NCBI GenBank assembly: GCA_964463485.1
Contig: CAYXDO010000174.1
Location: 1-22,442 of the forward strand
Length of the DNA: 22,442 nucleotides
Source of the DNA: CAYXDO01 sp964463485
GTDB lineage: Bacteria > Myxococcota > Kuafuiibacteriia > Kuafuiibacteriales > Kuafuiibacteriaceae
Direction: 5' to 3'
Shown here: in pieces, positions 8,298-15,824 of the stretch
How positions within the stretch are numbered: position 1 is the first letter of the stretch
Layout: every line of letters starts with the position of its first letter
The notes under the pieces: model-generated
Seen by the model: only the letters and a program-made list of their open reading frames with translations
Database searches by the model: none
What the model was told of the DNA's origin: nothing
Made by a program: the position numbers and the translations under genes

Positions 8298-8411
8298 GCA
8301 GGCCGCTGAAAAAAGGCTCCGAAACTCATGCCGTGCCCGATTCACGAGCAAGCGATGGAAATGCTTATTTATCCATGCCGAACACGTACGGATGTCGGGA
8401 AGCTAGCCTGC
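8298..8411. repeat. Interspersed palindromic repeat, copy A
   Basis: It begins GCAGGCCGCTGAAAAAAGG and carries the invariant core GGCTCCGAAACTCA (8315-8328). It then follows copy B almost base for base through GTGCCCGATTC, AGCGATGGAA and CATGCCGA (to 8386). The right end (GCTAGCCTGC, 8402-8411) is degenerate compared with copy B. It lies 3' of the tail-anchored protein gene and 5' of the HipA-like gene. Confidence 0.75.
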
Positions 8412-8452
8412 ACGTCGCCCCGCCCGGGAGAGCTTTCGTTGCGGGCCTTTGA

Positions 8453-8472
8453 GGGAGTTTCGAAAATCCCTT
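8453..8472. promoter_or_regulatory. Near-palindrome upstream of HipA-like kinase gene
   Basis: AGGGAGTTTCGAAAATCCCT is symmetric about TTCGAA with one mismatched pair. It lies in an AT-rich patch 57 bp before the ATG at 8529. HipA/YjjJ-type proteins are often autoregulated through DNA binding, so this is a candidate operator. It is not the E. coli HipB operator pattern. Confidence 0.35.
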
Positions 8473-8528
8473 GAATTTTAGCCCAGTTGTGCGACGATTT
8501 CGTTGCGCTTTTCGTTGCGTTTTGGATC

Positions 8529-9887
8529 ATGACGAAGCTGGGCCAGGACAGGCTCCTCGAGGCCATCGGGGCGCGCCCGAGATCGACGAGCGCTGAGCTT
8601 TGCGCGGCGCTCGAGATCAACCGAGCGACGCTGACGCGAGGGGTCAAGCGATCTCCCGACCGCGTCGTGGTCCTCGGCCGGACGCGCCGAACCCGGTACG
8701 CGCTGCGCCGTTTCCTTCGCGGAGGCTCCGCTCCAGTGCCGATCTTCAGAGTGGACGAAGTCGGGCGAGCTCACGACTTCGGTGAGTTGAGTCTGCTCCA
8801 TCCGGGCGGCAGCGCGCTCGTTTTTCGGGAGACTTGCCCTTGGCCGCTCGATGGGGAGATGCGCGACGGTTGGTTCGACGGCCTCCCGTATTTCATTTAT
8901 GAGTTGGCGCCGACCGGGTATCTTGGACGAAGCTTCGCTCGAGCGCACGCCGCGCCTCTCGGTGTGCCTTCGGACCCACGAGACTGGTCCGATGACGACG
9001 TCTTGTTCGCGCTTTCGGCCGTCGGTCATTCTCAGCCCGGCGATCTCGTGCTCGGCGAGGCCGCATTGCGGCGACTCCACGCGGAGAGCTCATCCGTGAC
9101 CTGGCTGGAGGGTGACGAGCTCGAGCGAGCGTATCTTCTGCAAGCGGCGACACTGGTGGCAGGCGGGTTCGTCGGATCGTCGGCCGCGGGTGAGTTTCCG
9201 AAGTTGACCGCGGCCAGGGTGCAGGAGGGTCGAGGAGATCATGTCTTGGTGAAATTCTCGGGTTTGGGGGGCTCGCCGACGGAGCGACGCTGGTCGGATC
9301 TCCTGGTGACCGAGCACCTCGTGCTCGCAGCCTTGCCCGAGTTGCTTGGTATTCCGGCCCCCCGAAGTCGCCTGTTGCGCGCAGGAGGGCGGACCTTTCT
9401 CGAAGTTGCGCGTTTCGATCGGATCGGTGAGCGGGGGCGCCGTCCCGTTTGTTCCTTGGGTTCGATCGAGGCGGCGTTGTCGGGACGAAGCGTCGCGAGC
9501 TGGGTGACGATGGCACGGTCCCTGGGGCGATGGTTGCCTGAGTCCGAGCAGCGCAAGGTCAGCTTGCTTTGGTGGCTTGGGACTCTACTCTTCAATACCG
9601 ACATGCACGCGGGGAATTTGGCGCTCCAACCTGGTCTCCTCGTCGCGCCCGTGTACGACATGCTTCCCATGGGGTTCGCGCCGAACCGCGGAGGTGAGTT
9701 GCCGTCGGCGGCGCCGAGCTTTCCGACGCCGCTTCCGAGCGAGCGCGACGTCGTCGCTCAGGCAGGCGCGGCCGCGCTCGAGCTGTGGCGACGCTTCGCC
9801 GAAGACACTCGGATTTCGAGCGAGCTCCGTGACCTGTGTCTGCGAGCTCGGGAGAGTGTAGAAAGTTTTCTCGACCTCGTGGCCTGA
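8529..9887 (+). CDS. yjjJ: HipA-family Ser/Thr kinase, YjjJ type
   Basis: 452 residues from ATG at 8529; E. coli YjjJ has a similar length. Residues 1-60 form an N-terminal winged-helix-like DNA-binding region (RSTSAELCAALEINRATLTRGVK), which in this subfamily is fused to the kinase. The kinase part shows the HipA hallmarks: the G-loop-like GSSAAGEFPK (216-225), which in HipA carries the autophosphorylated serine; the lysine strand HVLVKFSG (238-245); the catalytic NTDMHAGNL (356-364, catalytic Asp358); and the metal-binding YDMLP (376-380). HipA-type kinases phosphorylate tRNA synthetases and induce dormancy. No separate HipB antitoxin is adjacent, as expected for the stand-alone YjjJ type. 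An alarmone hydrolase-like gene follows 268 bp downstream. Confidence 0.85.
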   Translation: MTKLGQDRLLEAIGARPRSTSAELCAALEINRATLTRGVKRSPDRVVVLGRTRRTRYALRRFLRGGSAPVPIFRVDEVGRAHDFGELSLLHPGGSALVFRETCPWPLDGEMRDGWFDGLPYFIYELAPTGYLGRSFARAHAAPLGVPSDPRDWSDDDVLFALSAVGHSQPGDLVLGEAALRRLHAESSSVTWLEGDELERAYLLQAATLVAGGFVGSSAAGEFPKLTAARVQEGRGDHVLVKFSGLGGSPTERRWSDLLVTEHLVLAALPELLGIPAPRSRLLRAGGRTFLEVARFDRIGERGRRPVCSLGSIEAALSGRSVASWVTMARSLGRWLPESEQRKVSLLWWLGTLLFNTDMHAGNLALQPGLLVAPVYDMLPMGFAPNRGGELPSAAPSFPTPLPSERDVVAQAGAAALELWRRFAEDTRISSELRDLCLRARESVESFLDLVA

Positions 9888-10155
9888 AGAGGCTGATCGT
9901 CGCAAGCTCATCGCCAACTATCGCTATCAGCGGACTTGCAGGCCGTCGATTCCCGGCAGACTGCTTCGAGGAAGCGGACGGCATCTGATTTGATGCCACT
10001 CAGATCCAGCGGCGTGGCGCGGAGCCGACTCTCTCGATCTACGCGGATTGTCGGTGGGCTCACGGTCAGGAGCTTATCGGAGCTTGATGCCTAGCCACGC
10101 CGGGCACCGTTGGCGTCGTTGCCTTTGCGTCTCGGCGGCGTGTTACCGTTCGACC
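9888..10155. other. Intergenic region between kinase and alarmone hydrolase genes
   Basis: 268 bp. A small hairpin (GGCATC 9980-9985 with GATGCC 9992-9997) lies about 93 bp past the kinase stop but has no T-run. No gene is recognised; the plus-strand frame open from 10048 encodes Arg/Ser/Cys-rich sequence that I take as leader, not protein. Confidence 0.35.
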
Positions 10156-10692
10156 GTGTGGTCACCTGACAAGTTCGTTGCCGCGCTGAAGTTCGCGGGT
10201 GTGAAGCACAGCGGTCAACGTGTCCCTGATTCCGAGCTGCCGTACGTCGTCCACGTGACCATGGTCGCGAGCGAGGTGATGAGCGCGCTCACGCAGGAGT
10301 CGTTCGGGGAGCCCGACCTCGCGGTCCAGTGCGCGCTGCTCCACGACTGCCTCGAGGACACCGAAACGAGCGCCGACGAGCTCGGACGCGCCTTCGGAGA
10401 TCTCGTCCTCGCTGGCGTCCAGGCGCTGACGAAGGATACTTCGCTGCCCAAGTCCGAGCGGATGCCGGACAGCCTCCGACGCATTCAGGCGCAGCCTCGC
10501 GAGGTCAGGATCGTCAAGCTGGCGGACCGTATCACCAACCTCCAGCCACCGCCTCGAAGCTGGGACCGCGACAAACGAATCGCATACCGGGGCGAGGCCG
10601 GGGTGATTTTGGATGCGCTCGGCGCCGCGAGCCCGTACCTCGCCGAACGAATGCGGCAGAAGATCACGGACTACGAGGGCTACTGTCGGTAG
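10156..10692 (+). CDS. Small alarmone hydrolase-like HD-domain protein
   Basis: 178 residues from GTG at 10156, chosen because homology-like sequence (MWSPDKFVAALKFAGVKHSG) begins there; no ribosome site is visible. This is almost exactly the length of MESH1-type small alarmone hydrolases (about 179). The metal and substrate residues of the RelA/SpoT hydrolase fold are visible: His33 in LPYVVHV, the His63-Asp64 pair and Glu67-Asp68 in LLHDCLEDT, and Asp124 in VKLADRITNL. No synthetase, TGS or ACT domain is present, so it is a stand-alone hydrolase, expected to remove pyrophosphate from (p)ppGpp in the cytosol with Mn2+. Another nucleotide HD phosphohydrolase role is possible. It sits downstream of a HipA-type kinase and ends 64 bp before repeat copy B. 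Confidence 0.8.
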   Translation: MWSPDKFVAALKFAGVKHSGQRVPDSELPYVVHVTMVASEVMSALTQESFGEPDLAVQCALLHDCLEDTETSADELGRAFGDLVLAGVQALTKDTSLPKSERMPDSLRRIQAQPREVRIVKLADRITNLQPPPRSWDRDKRIAYRGEAGVILDALGAASPYLAERMRQKITDYEGYCR

Positions 10693-10756
10693 CGAGCGTT
10701 CGTCTTGGTGCGCTGCGTCGAAGGGGGTCGCGACCAAGCCGGACCTCGGCTATCGG

Positions 10757-10898
10757 CTAGCAGGTCACTGAAAAAGGCTCCGAAACTCATGACGCCCGTG
10801 CCCGATTCGCCCGTGAGCGATGGAATCTTGCTTACTCATGCCGATCACGAAGGGCGTCGCGGCGACCAAATAAATCGCCTTTCTCAGCGACCTGCTAG
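10757..10898. repeat. Interspersed palindromic repeat, copy B (complete, with terminal inverted repeats)
   Basis: The left arm (10757-10778, starting CTAGCAGGTCACTGAAAAAG) and the right arm (10877-10898, ending GCGACCTGCTAG) are inverted repeats matching at 20 of 22 positions, around a 98-bp middle. The invariant core GGCTCCGAAACTCA is at 10776-10789. It occupies the gap between two convergent genes, and the right terminus contains the stop codon (10895-10897) of the glycosyltransferase gene. It resembles a small non-autonomous element (MITE-like); no target-site duplication is evident. Confidence 0.8.
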
Positions 10899-12154
10899 GG
10901 TCCGCCGTGTTGCTCTTTTTCAGCGACTGGCCAAGGGAGCTCGAACGCGTCCGCGACGTGCTCGTTCGAACCCGTGAGCAGTCGATCGTAGAGCGCGCGG
11001 TAGGTCGCTACGCCCCGTTCCAGCGAGAAGACTTCCTTTGCCGCTCGTTCGGCCCGTGCTCGAGCTTCGGTTCTAGACTGAAGCAACTCGAGGAGCCCCG
11101 CGGCGGCCGCCGGGGCGCTGTCCGCGCTCAGGTCCCAGACGACCCCCGCTTCGTATCGGCGCACGATCTCCGCGCTGTCTCCGATCCCCGGATTCACGAC
11201 GACGGGGCAGCCTGCGGCCAGTGACTCGCCGAGCTTCGTGGGGCAGCTCGCGATGGACGCGAAGCCGGGTTTGATGAGACAGACCGTCGCGTCCATGGCC
11301 GCGAGGTGGAGCGGCACTTCTGCGTGGGAGACTCTCTTCGCTTCGATCGCAGCCCTTGGCACGGAGGCGCGCGTGGCGGCTGCGAAGAGTAGGCTCTGGT
11401 CGCTATGAGTGAGGACCGAGAGGCGAGCGCTCGGCTGGAGCTTTTGGAGCTCGCGGAACAGCAGCAGCGTTTCGTCCAAGAGATATCTCCCGCCGAAGCT
11501 GCCCACGTAGCCGATGGTGAGCGATCCAGTCCTCTCGCGCTCCGGGATCCTTTGGTACGCAGCGAGATCCGCACACGTCGGGATCACGACGATGGGCACT
11601 CGCGTGTGGGGGTCGACGAAGCGGGGCCACGTGCTGAGCTCTCTGCGCGCGGCGTGCGTCAGCGACACGATCGCGTCGGCGCGAGCGAAGAGCATTTGCT
11701 CGACCTGCTTGGCCCGCCGATAGAGCTCGCCTCGGTGCCAGATCCCGCCTTCGATCCTCTCGTCGGCCCAGAAGCCGCGCATGTCGAACAGGAGCTTGGC
11801 GTCAGACACGCGGGCCACCGACGCGCCGATCAGACCCGCGACGTACGATCGCGCGTGGACCAGATCGAAGGGGCGCGCCGCGAGCCCGCGAGCCGTCCCG
11901 GCTGCGATGTCAAAGGCCGTCGCCGGGACGCTCGGGCGCTTGTGATAGGGCAGGGGCCACCAAACCGCGCCCGCATCCCTTAGAGCGCCAGCCACGTGAC
12001 GATAGTTCTCCCGCGAGGCCTCGGATTTTTCGAACGAGATGACGGACATTTGAAAGCCCGAGCGGGCGAGTCCGACCACGTAGGGCACGACCTGCGAGGC
12101 GCCGAGAGAGTCGGAGAGCCCGTCGTAAGATACGTACAAGGCGCGCGCGCTCAT
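10895..12154 (-). CDS. GT4-family glycosyltransferase
   Basis: 419 residues from ATG at 12154, which overlaps the stop of the upstream amidotransferase gene (ATGA). The N-terminal Rossmann half starts ALYVSYDGLSDSLGASQVVPY and contains DLVHARSY and LLFDMRGFWADER (about 122-134). The C-terminal half has TIGYVGSFGGRY, the donor-binding region CPTKLGESLAAGCPVVVNPG, and a final helix, the pattern of GT-B enzymes of family GT4. It should transfer a sugar from a nucleotide donor during polysaccharide or lipid-linked glycan assembly, on the cytoplasmic face. The last dozen codons (PVAEKEQHGGP and stop) are unusual: their DNA resembles an arm of the interspersed repeat. This suggests the original C-terminus was replaced or extended by the element. 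Confidence 0.85.
   Translation of the reverse strand: MSARALYVSYDGLSDSLGASQVVPYVVGLARSGFQMSVISFEKSEASRENYRHVAGALRDAGAVWWPLPYHKRPSVPATAFDIAAGTARGLAARPFDLVHARSYVAGLIGASVARVSDAKLLFDMRGFWADERIEGGIWHRGELYRRAKQVEQMLFARADAIVSLTHAARRELSTWPRFVDPHTRVPIVVIPTCADLAAYQRIPERERTGSLTIGYVGSFGGRYLLDETLLLFRELQKLQPSARLSVLTHSDQSLLFAAATRASVPRAAIEAKRVSHAEVPLHLAAMDATVCLIKPGFASIASCPTKLGESLAAGCPVVVNPGIGDSAEIVRRYEAGVVWDLSADSAPAAAAGLLELLQSRTEARARAERAAKEVFSLERGVATYRALYDRLLTGSNEHVADAFELPWPVAEKEQHGGP
10912..10932 (-). repeat. Extra degenerate arm of the interspersed repeat inside the glycosyltransferase gene
   Basis: Read on the minus strand this is CCAGTCGCTGAAAAAGAGC, matching the repeat arm CAGGTCGCTGAAAAAGGC over about 16 bases with one indel. 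It is in the same orientation as the right arm of copy B and only about 14 bp from it. It encodes part of the C-terminal tail of the glycosyltransferase. Confidence 0.6.
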
Positions 12155-14040
12155 GACGGCCCTCCGTATTTTCGAAGCCACCGATCGAGCACCAAGAGAC
12201 CCCAGAGCTGATGGCCCGCGTCCCTCGCGCCTCTCTCGTGCTCCGTATAGACACGCGCCAAAGCGCTGGGCTTCAAGATCCGCGCGAGGGGCCCTTCGCT
12301 GGACAGCGTCACCTCCTTGGCTAAAGGAGCGAGCTCTTCGCGGAACCACCGACCGAGCGGGAGCCCGAAGCCTTGTTTAGGACGCTCGAGGATCGAGGAC
12401 GGAATCGCGACGCGTCGACCGCCGAGCTGGACTCCGCGTGCGAGGAGTTGGTGCAGCGCCACCTTGGTCTTCGAGCCTTCGATCTTGGCGGCGTCCTCCA
12501 GCGCGAACGCATGTTCGATCAGAGCCTTGTCCAACAAGGGAGAGCGCGCTTCGAGCCCCACGGCCATGCTGGCGCGGTCGACCTTCGTGAGGAGGTCGTC
12601 TGGCAGGTAGGTGTGAAAGCTCAAGGCGAGCGCTCGGTCGAGCGGGCTCCCTCGCGTGCGCTCGTCGATCGCGCGGAAGGTCACGGGCGCGTCGCTCCGC
12701 TCGGGCCCAGCCCAGAGCTCCTCGACCTCATCTTCACGAAACACGCTGATCATCGAGAGGAGTCGCCGCGGCAGCGGCATCGCCGACCGCTCCGCCTGCC
12801 GGACCAGGCGCGCTCGCTGGGTTCGAGGCTCTGCGCTCGCGCCGACGACGCGCGCGAGGCGAGCGGCGAGCCGAGCGACGGAGGGAGGCACGCGTTCGAG
12901 GCGTGCCACCAACGACAAGCGTGGGTAGCCCGCGAAGAGCTCGTCCCCGCCGTCGCCCGTCAACACCACGGTCACGTGCTTTCGCGCGAACTCGGACACC
13001 AAGAACGTGGGCAGCGCGGACGAATCGGCGAAGGGCTCGTCGAAAAGCTCGACCATCCTTTCGAAGACCTGCGCTACGTGCGGCGTGACGTGGAGCTCGT
13101 GGTGGACGGTGCCTAGCGTTCGCGCGACCTTCTGCGCGTAGGGTGATTCGTCGAAGCCAGCGTCGGCGAGCCCGACGCTGAACGTGTGCACCTCGTCGTT
13201 GAGCTCGCGCATCGTCGAGACCACGAGGCTCGAGTCAACGCCGCCCGACAACAGCGCTCCGAGCGGCACGTCGGAGATCAGTCGCTTCTCGACGGACGCG
13301 CGAACGAGCGTCGACAGCTGATCGAGATCGAGTCGCTCCCGCCTCGCGTCGCGTCGAGAAGTGGGGAGCTCCCAATACCTGCGCGTGACGAAGCCTGCGC
13401 GGTCGAGAACGGCCACGTGGCCCGGGGGGAGCTTTCGAACGTCGCGAAACGCGGTCCGCTCGCCTGGCACAGAGCCCAACACCAGATAGGTGGGCAGCGA
13501 CGAGAGGTCCGCCTCGAGCTTGACGAACGGCGCGAGGCCTTTGGGCTCGGAGGCAAACCACAGTCGCTCTCCTTTGTGTACGTAGTAGACCGGCTTCTTG
13601 CCGACAGGATCTCGTGCGAGCAACAAGCGCTCTCGGTTTCGATCCCAGAGCGCAAAAGCGAACATGCCGTCTAGCCGCTCGACGAGCTCCGGCCCAAAGG
13701 CCTCGTAGCCATGGACGAGCACCTCGGTGTCGCTCTTCGTCCTGAAGTGGTGCCCTAGCCCCACGAGCCGCGCGCGCAACTCCCTGAAGTTGTAAATCTC
13801 TCCATTGAAGACGACGGACACCGAGCCGTCTTCGTTGGTGAGGGGCTGGGATCCGGTCGCCAGGTCGATGACCGAGAGGCGACGATGCCCGAACCCGACC
13901 GACGCACGCCCTGGAGTGTCGTCGATCTCGAAGCCCTCTCCGTCAGGCCCGCGATGCGCGAGGGCCTGGGTCATGCCAAAGAGACGATTCCGATCGATCG
14001 GCGCTCCGGAAAAATCGACGATGCCCGCGATCCCGCACAC
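12151..14040 (-). CDS. asnB: Asparagine synthase (glutamine-hydrolysing) family amidotransferase
   Basis: 629 residues from GTG at 14040. This start is fixed by the invariant N-terminus M-Cys-GIAGIVDF: Cys2 is the glutaminase nucleophile after Met removal. The upstream open frame to 14445 is antisense shadow. The class II glutaminase domain shows AHRGPDG (28-34), HRRLSVIDL, FNGEIYNFRELR (78-89) and SDTEVLVHGYE (103-113). The synthetase domain shows the ATP loop LLSGGVDSS (263-271), TGDGGDELFAGY and the helix LPDDLLTKVDRASMAVGLEARSPLLD (cited in part). It uses glutamine ammonia to amidate a carboxylate through an acyl-adenylate. Translational coupling to a glycosyltransferase suggests a glycan role, for example amidating a uronic acid in an exopolysaccharide, rather than housekeeping asparagine synthesis; that is inference. 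Confidence 0.9.
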   Translation of the reverse strand: MCGIAGIVDFSGAPIDRNRLFGMTQALAHRGPDGEGFEIDDTPGRASVGFGHRRLSVIDLATGSQPLTNEDGSVSVVFNGEIYNFRELRARLVGLGHHFRTKSDTEVLVHGYEAFGPELVERLDGMFAFALWDRNRERLLLARDPVGKKPVYYVHKGERLWFASEPKGLAPFVKLEADLSSLPTYLVLGSVPGERTAFRDVRKLPPGHVAVLDRAGFVTRRYWELPTSRRDARRERLDLDQLSTLVRASVEKRLISDVPLGALLSGGVDSSLVVSTMRELNDEVHTFSVGLADAGFDESPYAQKVARTLGTVHHELHVTPHVAQVFERMVELFDEPFADSSALPTFLVSEFARKHVTVVLTGDGGDELFAGYPRLSLVARLERVPPSVARLAARLARVVGASAEPRTQRARLVRQAERSAMPLPRRLLSMISVFREDEVEELWAGPERSDAPVTFRAIDERTRGSPLDRALALSFHTYLPDDLLTKVDRASMAVGLEARSPLLDKALIEHAFALEDAAKIEGSKTKVALHQLLARGVQLGGRRVAIPSSILERPKQGFGLPLGRWFREELAPLAKEVTLSSEGPLARILKPSALARVYTEHERGARDAGHQLWGLLVLDRWLRKYGGPS

Positions 14041-14050
14041 GACAGGTTTA

Positions 14051-14065
14051 CGCCCGATTCGGGCG
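14051..14065. promoter_or_regulatory. Palindrome upstream of the amidotransferase gene
   Basis: CGCCCGATTCGGGCG has perfect 7-bp arms around one central base. It lies 10 bp before the GTG at 14040, in the 112-bp region between divergent genes. It is a candidate operator or leader hairpin for the glycan operon. Confidence 0.35.
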
Positions 14066-14152
14066 GCCGCTGGTCGAATAGTCCGGGCCGAGGTACGGGA
14101 CAAGCTTCGTGGTGAGGGACAGGCTGAGCGTCCTGAGCCACAATCGAAACCG

Positions 14153-14914
14153 ATGCGTCGTGGTCTGCTGCTTCTGCTCGCCTTTGCCTGTACCGACGAG
14201 GTCCCGCGTGAAGACGGCGGCGAGCTCGACGCGGGCACGGACGCCGGGCTCGTCGAGACGACGACGGTGACGATCGCGTGGCGAGCCGTAGACGTGTTCG
14301 ATCGAAAGGCGCTCGAAGGCGTCAGGGTCTGTGTGTTCGAACATCCCGAGGTCGCGTGTGCGGTGACGACGTCGAGCGGAAGCTTTGAGCTCAAAGATGT
14401 TCCTGGAGAGACCAAGCTCCTCATCTCGTTCGAGCGCGCCGACATGTATCCGGTCCTCAGGTCCTACTTCACCACGCGCGACGACTCGCGCGACGAGAGC
14501 TTTGCGCTTCCGCCCCGCGAGACGATCGAGCTCGCTGGGCTCTTGAATGATCTCGAGCTCGATCCGACCAAAGCGATCATCAGCTTTGGTGTGGTGACCC
14601 ACCTCGACGAGATCACGGGCAGCTACGATCGTCCGACGGGCGTTCGCGCGGAGCTGCGGCCGCCGTCCGGTGTTCCCTATTTCGTGAACGAAGCGAGCCT
14701 GCCGGACACGACGCGCACGGAGACGAGCTCCGTGGGGCTCGGCGGATTCTTCGCCGTAGACCCAGGGGACTACCAAATCGGCTTCCAAAGCGATCGGCAC
14801 ACGTGCGCTCGCGTGGCGAGCGGGCGGGCGTGGCCGGGCACGGAGTCGAACGCGATCGCGGCGCGGGCAGTGGCCGGCTGGCTGACCGGCGCGGAGTGGA
14901 TCGACTGCGAGTGA
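14153..14914 (+). CDS. Lipoprotein with transthyretin/carboxypeptidase-regulatory-like domain
   Basis: 253 residues from ATG at 14153, the start that puts the signal peptide MRRGLLLLLAFAC at the N-terminus with lipobox AFAC. The frame is open far upstream but there runs antisense to the amidotransferase gene. After an Asp/Glu/Gly-rich linker, residues about 40-100 resemble a CarboxypepD_reg/CnaB-type beta-sandwich: VFDRKALEGVRVCVFEHPE, then CAVTTSSGSFELKDVPGE, then KLLISFERADMYPVL. The rest is more beta-sheet ending in a Trp-rich tail with Cys residues. Such domains are usually structural or binding modules. It is divergent from the glycan operon and is followed 22 bp later by a PEGA protein gene, probably co-transcribed. 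Confidence 0.75.
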   Translation: MRRGLLLLLAFACTDEVPREDGGELDAGTDAGLVETTTVTIAWRAVDVFDRKALEGVRVCVFEHPEVACAVTTSSGSFELKDVPGETKLLISFERADMYPVLRSYFTTRDDSRDESFALPPRETIELAGLLNDLELDPTKAIISFGVVTHLDEITGSYDRPTGVRAELRPPSGVPYFVNEASLPDTTRTETSSVGLGGFFAVDPGDYQIGFQSDRHTCARVASGRAWPGTESNAIAARAVAGWLTGAEWIDCE

Positions 14915-14936
14915 GCCGTGGAAGCGGGAACGGCGA

Positions 14937-15824
14937 ATGTGCGTGCTGTCGAGGTCCGTGGTAAAAAACGACGTGTTTCGCGGGCTCTGGTGGACGTCGA
15001 TGGCGCTCGTGCTCGCGTCGTCTGCCTTCGCCGAGCCGAAGCCCGACCCGAAGCGCGTCCGGAAGGCCGCGCTCGTCCCTGTCGTGCTCGGGGACGATCG
15101 CGGAGATGCGCACCTCTCGGTGATGAACGCGAAGGTGGGGGACGCGTTCAAGCAGCGTTTGGGCGTGCGGCTCGTCTCGAGCGAGGAGCTGTTCGTCGTG
15201 CACGGGACCATTTCGAACGCGGTGCAGAGCTGCGGTGCGGACACACGCTGCACGAGCGCGGAGCTTCGCAAGGTCGGCGCTGACCTCGGCCTCGTCGCGG
15301 TCGTGAACCTCGTGGTGGATCCGCCGCTGATAGCTTTGCGTCTCGTGGACGCCAAGACCGAGACGGTGATCGGATCTGCCACCGATTCCTCTCGGATCGG
15401 CGCCGAAGCAGTGGGTGAGTCGCTTCGGCAACGGGCCAGTCAGCTCCTCGACGACGCGGGCTTCGGCCTCGGCGCGCGCGTCGTGTTCGAGACCATTCCG
15501 CCTGGCGCCCATGTCGAGGTTCAAGGCTTCGACGCCGACGCAGGCGCTCCGAACGTCTTCTTCGTGCCACCAGGAACGTACAGAGTGAAGGCGAGCCAAG
15601 AAGGCTACACGGCGCTCGAGACCGAGCTCACCGCGGCGCCCGGCGAGACCATCCATCGAGCGCTCGAGCTCTCTGAAGATGCGAGTCTCGTTCAGTCGCC
15701 ATGGTTCTGGGCCGGGATTGGTGTGGTCGTCGCTGGTGCGGTCACGACCGCGATCATCCTCGCGCAGCCAGGAGATCGCTGCATTTGCGTGGCGCTCCCT
15801 GGTGCTCCGTGTCCGCCTTGTTGA
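14937..15824 (+). CDS. PEGA-domain membrane protein
   Basis: 295 residues from ATG at 14937; GTG at 14958 (preceded by GAGG) is an alternative giving a tighter signal peptide that ends ALVLASSAFA|EP. Residues 38-150 form an alpha/beta region (KAALVPVVLGDD, VGDAFKQRL, GADLGLVAVVNLV) like those that precede PEGA domains in myxobacterial proteins, with a Cys pair (SCGADTRCTS). Residues about 180-246 are a PEGA domain: VVFETIPPGAHVEVQG, FVPPGTYRVKASQEGY. A transmembrane helix (WFWAGIGVVVAGAVTTAIIL) follows, then a short Cys/Pro-rich tail (CICVALPGAPCPPC). PEGA domains are surface beta-sandwiches of poorly known role. The stop codon TGA is directly followed by TAGCAG, the left end of repeat copy C. 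Confidence 0.8.
   Translation: MCVLSRSVVKNDVFRGLWWTSMALVLASSAFAEPKPDPKRVRKAALVPVVLGDDRGDAHLSVMNAKVGDAFKQRLGVRLVSSEELFVVHGTISNAVQSCGADTRCTSAELRKVGADLGLVAVVNLVVDPPLIALRLVDAKTETVIGSATDSSRIGAEAVGESLRQRASQLLDDAGFGLGARVVFETIPPGAHVEVQGFDADAGAPNVFFVPPGTYRVKASQEGYTALETELTAAPGETIHRALELSEDASLVQSPWFWAGIGVVVAGAVTTAIILAQPGDRCICVALPGAPCPPC

Larger units (their letters stand above)
8205..8528. other. Intergenic region with repeat copy A and the hipA-type promoter region
   Basis: 324 bp between two plus-strand genes. 8298-8411 is a copy of the interspersed repeat. Downstream of it, 8453-8530 is clearly richer in A and T than the rest of the window and contains a near-palindrome (8453-8472). This is the likely promoter/operator zone of the HipA-like kinase gene. 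Confidence 0.5.

Noticed and set aside
8370..8395. TATCC...GGAT inverted pair resembling a HipB operator
   Set aside because: Spacing between half-sites is about 15 bp rather than 8, and it is inside repeat copy A.
9888..10155. Possible tRNA or small RNA in the gap after the HipA-like gene
   Set aside because: No cloverleaf or conserved tRNA arm sequence could be traced, and the only hairpin is a 6-bp stem without a T-run.
14041..14445. N-terminal extension of the amidotransferase frame
   Set aside because: The family requires Cys directly after the initiator Met, fixing the start at 14040; the extension is Ser/Arg-rich antisense sequence.
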